DNA from: Candidatus Sulfopaludibacter sp. SbA3
GTDB taxonomy: Bacteria > Acidobacteriota > Terriglobia > Bryobacterales > Bryobacteraceae
Reading direction: 5' to 3'
Length of the DNA stretch: 9,567 bases
Assembly: GCA_945861255.1 (NCBI GenBank)
Contig: CAMAUG010000134.1
Location: forward strand, 1-9,567
Part shown: one piece after another, positions 6,594 through 9,567 of the stretch
Position numbering within the stretch: the first letter of the stretch is position 1
Layout: each line of letters starts with the position of its first letter
Position numbers and translations under genes: made by a program
The notes under the pieces: model-generated
The model's input: the letters and a program-made list of their open reading frames with translations, nothing else
Told to the model about the DNA's origin: nothing
The model's database searches: none

Positions 6594-7079
6594 ATGAGTG
6601 GGACGGAAGATCTCGCAACGCCGGAAATTGAGGCCCTCGCCCGCTACGCGGCTTGGCGCCTACTTTACTACCCCGCTGATTCCGAACCATCCGGCGGTGC
6701 ACAGCCATTTCGCCAGAAGGCCGAATTGATTCGCGGCATCCTCATAAAACACGGCGATCACGACCGGCGTGCACTCGATTATTTTTTCCAGTCCTTCAAA
6801 GAATGCTTACTGGAACATGCTGCGCATTTCGCGCTGGTGCCAACTCTTTATTCCCCCTCCTCGACCCCCCAGTTGGATGCTCCGGTAGTCAGTACAGCAG
6901 TCCCGGTTATTGCGCGCGCGGTGGCGGTCTTTGGCGATGAGCACAAGGCTTCGCATTGGTTGACGACGCCACTTCCGATTTTGGAGAACTGCTCTCCATC
7001 GCAGATCCTCGAGACACCGGGCGGTGTTCAACGGATCGAACAGATTCTTGCACGCATCGAGCACAACATCCCTTCGTAA
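6594..7079 (+). CDS. Antitoxin with MbcA/ParS/Xre (DUF2384) toxin-binding domain
   Basis: Predicted antitoxin that neutralises the RES toxin encoded immediately downstream. Of 161 residues, about 105-159 match the DUF2384 toxin-binding domain: IARAVAVFGDEHKASHWL, then the Pro-rich turn TTPLPIL, then SPSQILETPGGVQRIEQILARIEH, close to the family pattern of a FGD-E-KA-WL helix, an ILETxxG turn and a final helix ending in RIEHN. In the known families the C-terminal tail plugs the toxin's NAD+ site. Residues 1-100 do not resemble the usual Xre-type helix-turn-helix; they look like two or three amphipathic helices (ALARYAAWRLLYY, KAELIRGILIKHG, LDYFFQSFKECLLEH) and a Pro/Ser/Thr-rich linker. The gene is less GC-rich than its neighbours (28 G/C in the 60 bases from 6781; 42 in the 60 from 2221), hinting at transfer. 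A good AGGA precedes the ATG, and its stop abuts the toxin start. Confidence 0.85.
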   Translation: MSGTEDLATPEIEALARYAAWRLLYYPADSEPSGGAQPFRQKAELIRGILIKHGDHDRRALDYFFQSFKECLLEHAAHFALVPTLYSPSSTPQLDAPVVSTAVPVIARAVAVFGDEHKASHWLTTPLPILENCSPSQILETPGGVQRIEQILARIEHNIPS

Positions 7080-7526
7080 ATGCCTCGCCGTGTGTACCGG
7101 GTTTGCCGCGCAGTCCACGCGCAGCTTGATGGCGTCGGCGCAAGCGATGTAGGCGGGCGGTGGAACTCACCCGGGCGGCTGGTAGTGTACATGGCGGAAT
7201 CCATTTCGCTCGCCGTGCTGGAGAATCTGGTTCACATGTCGAAGGTCGATTTCCCTAACAGCTATGTGGTCGTCGCAGCCGATCTACCAGACAGCATGAC
7301 GATTCTTACGGAAGACATTTTCGGTGAGCAGGCTACGAATAGGGATCTCCGGGCGCTCGGTGACCGCTGGATCGATTCCCTGGCGTCCGCCGTGCTTCAG
7401 GTTCGGTCGGCGGTAGTGCGGGTGGAGCACAACTATCTGCTCAATCCGGCGCATCCTGATTTTCACCACATTATCGTTCAACCGCCTGAACCATTTCAAT
7501 TCGATACGCGGCTGTTCGCTGAATAG
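7080..7526 (+). CDS. RES-domain toxin (MbcT/ParT-like, NAD+-targeting)
   Basis: Toxin of a type II toxin-antitoxin system. Characterised RES proteins have an ADP-ribosyltransferase-like fold and either destroy NAD+ (MbcT, Xre-RES) or ADP-ribosylate a target enzyme (ParT); which applies here cannot be told from sequence. The 148 residues cover a whole RES domain: RVYRVCR at the start, GGRWNSPG with the conserved Arg27, VYMAESISLAVLE with Tyr37 and Glu48, and RSAVVRVEHNYLLNPAHPDF with Ser110. These give the Arg-Glu-Ser triad that names the domain, with no sign of decay. The ATG at 7080 directly follows the antitoxin TAA with no spacer and no clear Shine-Dalgarno, so translation probably depends on ribosomes finishing the antitoxin, which would keep antitoxin in excess. 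The MFS gene starts 19 bp after its stop. Confidence 0.93.
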   Translation: MPRRVYRVCRAVHAQLDGVGASDVGGRWNSPGRLVVYMAESISLAVLENLVHMSKVDFPNSYVVVAADLPDSMTILTEDIFGEQATNRDLRALGDRWIDSLASAVLQVRSAVVRVEHNYLLNPAHPDFHHIIVQPPEPFQFDTRLFAE

Positions 7527-7545
7527 CCTTCATTTTCGAAGAATC

Positions 7546-8811
7546 ATGACGCTCGCCGCCTACGGACGCATTCTTCGCCACAACCGCAATTTCCGCCTGC
7601 TGTGGATTGCGCAAATCATCAGCGAACTGGGCGATTGGTTCTACGCGGTCTCCATCTATAGCTTGCTGTTGCAAATGACCGGTAGCGCGCAATCGCTGGC
7701 CGCCGCGTTTATCCTGCAAACGCTTCCGCAGTGCCTGATTGCACCCACGGCGGGTGTACTCAACGACCGCCTCAGCCGGAAGACGCTCATGATCTACTCG
7801 GACGTCCTGCGCGCCGGAATCGTATTTGCCATGCTGCTGGTGCGGTCGCGTGAATCCCTGTGGTTGTTGTTTGTTCTGCTATTCCTGGAAACCATGTGCT
7901 GGGGATTGTTCGAACCCGGGCGCTCCGCCGTCATCCCAAACATCTGCGCCGGAGAGGATATTCCCGCGGCGAACGCGCTCGCATCCACCACGTGGTCGGT
8001 GAATTTCGCGATTGGCGCGGCGGTGGGCGGAGTCGCCGCGGTGGCGTTCGGACGGCAGACGGTGTTCGTGTTGAATTCGCTTTCCTTTCTGGCATCCGCG
8101 TGGCTGATCGCCCGCATGCGGTTCGCCGAGCCGCATGCCGACAACATGCCGCCGCTGCGTGCCCGTGATTTGTTGGACTTCACGGACGTGCGCGAGGGAG
8201 TCCGCTACATTATCCGCGACCGCCGCCTGCGGATCACCGTCCTGGTGAAGGGCGGTATCGGTATGATGGGCGCCAACTGGATCATTCTGCCCGTGATCGG
8301 CCAGCGGGTATTTCCGTTGCATATCGGCGGGCTGAGCGCCGAACAGGCGGGTACATTAGGCATCAGCGCCCTGTTCGCTTCCCGTGGATTCGGCGCGTTG
8401 ATCGGAGCGTTCGCCGCCGCCGGCTTCGGTGCATTGGACGCCCGGCGCCACCGCCGGATTATCCTTCTGGGATTTCTGCTGGGAGGAACCGGGTATATTG
8501 CGCTGGGCGCTGCGGGATCGATTGGCGGCGCCGTGGCGGCCCTGCTGATCGCGCACTCCGGCGGCTCGGCTTGTTGGACTTCGTCGACCACGCTGCTGCA
8601 GCAACAGACCGAAGACCGCTTTCGCGGCCGCGTGTTCTCGGCGGAGTTCGCGTTCATGACGCTGACCTTGGCCGCTTCCAGCTTCGTCGCCGGGCGGCTG
8701 GTGGACGCGGGCGTGGACGTCCAGCGAGTGGCCGTTGGAACAGGACTGTTGATGCTATTGCCCGCCGGAGCGTGGATTTTCGGAAACCGGAGAGGTGGCG
8801 CGGGTGTCTAA
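7546..8811 (+). CDS. MFS transporter, EntS-like (MFS_3 / DHA3 drug exporter type)
   Basis: Inner-membrane secondary transporter, probably an exporter of a small molecule; the substrate is unknown. The 421-residue length and about 12 hydrophobic segments fit. The cytoplasmic N-terminus (LRHNRNFRLLWIAQIISELGDWFY) is the hallmark opening of MFS_3/EntS-like proteins. Motif A between helices 2 and 3 is seen as GVLNDRLSRKTL (70-81), followed by SDVLRAGIVFAMLL. The segment EPGRSAVIPN...ANALASTTWSVNFAIGAAVGG (123-162) is also typical of the family, as is ALIGAFAAAGFGALDARRHRR at the central loop of the second half. The ATG at 7546 is the natural start; Shine-Dalgarno support is weak (GAAGAA about 5 bases upstream). 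It lies 19 bp after the RES toxin and 6 bp before the next gene, so co-transcription with both is possible, though the ligand and any link to the toxin pair are unknown. Confidence 0.93.
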   Translation: MTLAAYGRILRHNRNFRLLWIAQIISELGDWFYAVSIYSLLLQMTGSAQSLAAAFILQTLPQCLIAPTAGVLNDRLSRKTLMIYSDVLRAGIVFAMLLVRSRESLWLLFVLLFLETMCWGLFEPGRSAVIPNICAGEDIPAANALASTTWSVNFAIGAAVGGVAAVAFGRQTVFVLNSLSFLASAWLIARMRFAEPHADNMPPLRARDLLDFTDVREGVRYIIRDRRLRITVLVKGGIGMMGANWIILPVIGQRVFPLHIGGLSAEQAGTLGISALFASRGFGALIGAFAAAGFGALDARRHRRIILLGFLLGGTGYIALGAAGSIGGAVAALLIAHSGGSACWTSSTTLLQQQTEDRFRGRVFSAEFAFMTLTLAASSFVAGRLVDAGVDVQRVAVGTGLLMLLPAGAWIFGNRRGGAGV

Positions 8812-8817
8812 CCTTAC

Positions 8818-9315
8818 ATGACCGGAAGAACGTCACTGCAGGTCGCGTTGGCATTGGCGTTGTTCGCACCTTACTCCGCGTTGGCATGCACTTGTAGCTG
8901 GACCGGCCCGTTCCTGACCGTGGCCCCCCGCGCCCAACTCATCGTGCGAGCCAAAGTGATCGCCCATACCGACCGGAGCCGCGGCGTGGACCGCGCCATG
9001 GACGTGGAAGTACTTGAAGTAATCAAGGGCCTGAGCCGCGCGCGCAGGCTCCATATCTGGGGCGATAATGGAGCGCAGTGCCGCCCCTACGTCAGTGGAT
9101 TTGTTCCCGGCACCGAGTGGATCCTCGCCGTGAGCCGAGTCAACGGTGGCTTGGAGCAGGGAGACTACGCCATCAACGGGTGCGGCGAGTATTGGGCCAA
9201 GGTTGAAAACGGCATCGTAGCCGGGCGATTGACGGGCCCCGCGCCTCCCAGCGTCAACGACAGACCTGAAAGCATGCCCCTCAGTGAAGTCCGTACGCGT
9301 TTGCGTGCGCGCTGA
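8818..9315 (+). CDS. Secreted TIMP/netrin-like domain protein
   Basis: Function unknown. Residues 1-23 are a signal peptide (LQVALALALFAPYSALA) that would be cut before Cys24, leaving a mature N-terminus CTCSW. There is no proper lipobox (-3 is Ala, not Leu), so signal peptidase I cleavage is more likely than lipidation, though lipidation cannot be excluded. The mature part resembles the N-terminal domain of animal TIMPs: CxC at the terminus, then AQLIVRAKVIAHTDRS (compare the TIMP pattern C-x-C ... VIRAKVV), MDVEVLEVIKG, an AQC segment and a late GCG. Only four cysteines occur in the mature protein, at 24, 26, 88 and 122 (mature 1, 3, 65 and 99), an order that suits the TIMP 1-70 and 3-99 disulfides; the third TIMP disulfide is absent. 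In animal TIMPs the free Cys1 amino group binds the protease zinc. The start at 8818 is 6 bp after the MFS stop, without a clear Shine-Dalgarno. Confidence 0.8.
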   Translation: MTGRTSLQVALALALFAPYSALACTCSWTGPFLTVAPRAQLIVRAKVIAHTDRSRGVDRAMDVEVLEVIKGLSRARRLHIWGDNGAQCRPYVSGFVPGTEWILAVSRVNGGLEQGDYAINGCGEYWAKVENGIVAGRLTGPAPPSVNDRPESMPLSEVRTRLRAR

Positions 9316-9338
9316 TTTCATACATTCCTGGCCCGCCG

Positions 9339-9354
9339 CCGATGAGGCCATCGG
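9339..9354 (+). promoter_or_regulatory. Hairpin enclosing part of a Shine-Dalgarno site
   Basis: CCGATG (9339-9344), loop AGGC, CATCGG (9349-9354): a perfect 6-bp inverted repeat. Its right arm ends in the first two G of the GGAGG at 9353-9357, the Shine-Dalgarno site of the downstream gene, so folding could limit ribosome access. It lies in the 47-bp gap after the TIMP-like gene and is not followed by a T-run, so a terminator is unlikely. Confidence 0.45.
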
Positions 9355-9362
9355 AGGTAGCG

Positions 9363-9567
9363 ATGACTCATGGAATTGGTTCGCACGCGGGGCCGATGTG
9401 GCAGCCAGCCGCGTCCTCGGGCCGTCATGCCTCGAATTCGCCTGCAAGACTGCAAGCGCGCGCATCTACCGTTGATGCCCAGATCAGCCGCACCGGCGAT
9501 CTCCAGATCACCACGGACGACGGCGACACCGTGAGTATTTCCTTTTCGGCGCTAAAGCAGTTTCATG
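9363..9567 (+). CDS. Unrecognised protein, 3' end beyond the window
   Basis: The frame starting at ATG 9363 stays open to the window edge (68 codons seen). A strong GGAGG (9353-9357) lies 5 bases upstream, which supports a real start. The first 35 residues are Ser/Ala/His/Pro-rich and look disordered (MTHGIGSHAGPMWQPAASSG), with no signal peptide or membrane segment. From about residue 38 a beta-rich pattern begins: DAQISRTGDLQITTDDGDTVSISFSALK, alternating hydrophilic and hydrophobic residues around a DDGD turn. The late part might be the start of a short beta domain that binds or wraps; I do not recognise a family and assign no function. Other frames here have stops or lack a ribosome-binding site. 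It may be in the same unit as the TIMP-like gene 47 bp upstream, or have its own signal. Confidence 0.7.
   Translation, partial: MTHGIGSHAGPMWQPAASSGRHASNSPARLQARASTVDAQISRTGDLQITTDDGDTVSISFSALKQFH

Noticed and set aside
8833..9465. Minus-strand open frame of 210 codons over the TIMP-like gene
   Set aside because: Low-information composition, and the plus-strand gene has a proper signal peptide and cysteine pattern.

Overview
The window is dense, GC-rich bacterial chromosome with ten protein-coding genes, the first and last of which run off the edges. Gene content (tRNA formylation, arginine biosynthesis, a Sec-exported TolC-type protein that implies an outer membrane), GTG starts and very short promoter-to-start distances would fit an Acidobacteriota genome of the Bryobacterales/Solibacter type. 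That placement is inference from gene style, not from any marker gene. No rRNA, tRNA, CRISPR array or insertion sequence is visible.

Bases 1-2949 form one plus-strand run of housekeeping genes: the 3' part of def (peptide deformylase), fmt (Met-tRNA formyltransferase), argJ (bifunctional ornithine acetyltransferase) and a small secreted NTF2-like protein. def and fmt act at the two ends of the same cycle, the N-formyl group of initiator Met. argJ overlaps fmt by an ATGA and the small gene follows argJ almost without a gap, so the four are probably co-transcribed. A 7-bp stem-loop at 2955-2972 may end this unit.

Bases 3017-5565 hold an orphan TolC-family outer-membrane protein (+), whose 3' end converges with a TrmA/RlmD-type RNA m5U methyltransferase (-). 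The methyltransferase starts head-to-head with trpS (+), the two start codons being only 6 bp apart.

Bases 6594-7526 carry a type II toxin-antitoxin pair: an antitoxin with an MbcA/ParS/Xre (DUF2384) toxin-binding domain, directly abutting a RES-domain toxin. The first ~100 residues of the antitoxin do not look like the usual Xre helix-turn-helix. A 12-helix MFS exporter follows 19 bp later, and then, 6 bp further, a secreted protein whose predicted mature end (CTCSW) and cysteine layout resemble the N-terminal domain of animal TIMPs (tissue inhibitors of metalloproteinases). The window ends in the 5' part of an unrecognised gene with a strong Shine-Dalgarno sequence partly enclosed in a perfect 6-bp hairpin.

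The most interesting items are the antitoxin with an atypical N-terminus, the TIMP-like secreted protein, and the compact expression signals (head-to-head starts, -10-like boxes a few bases from start codons).
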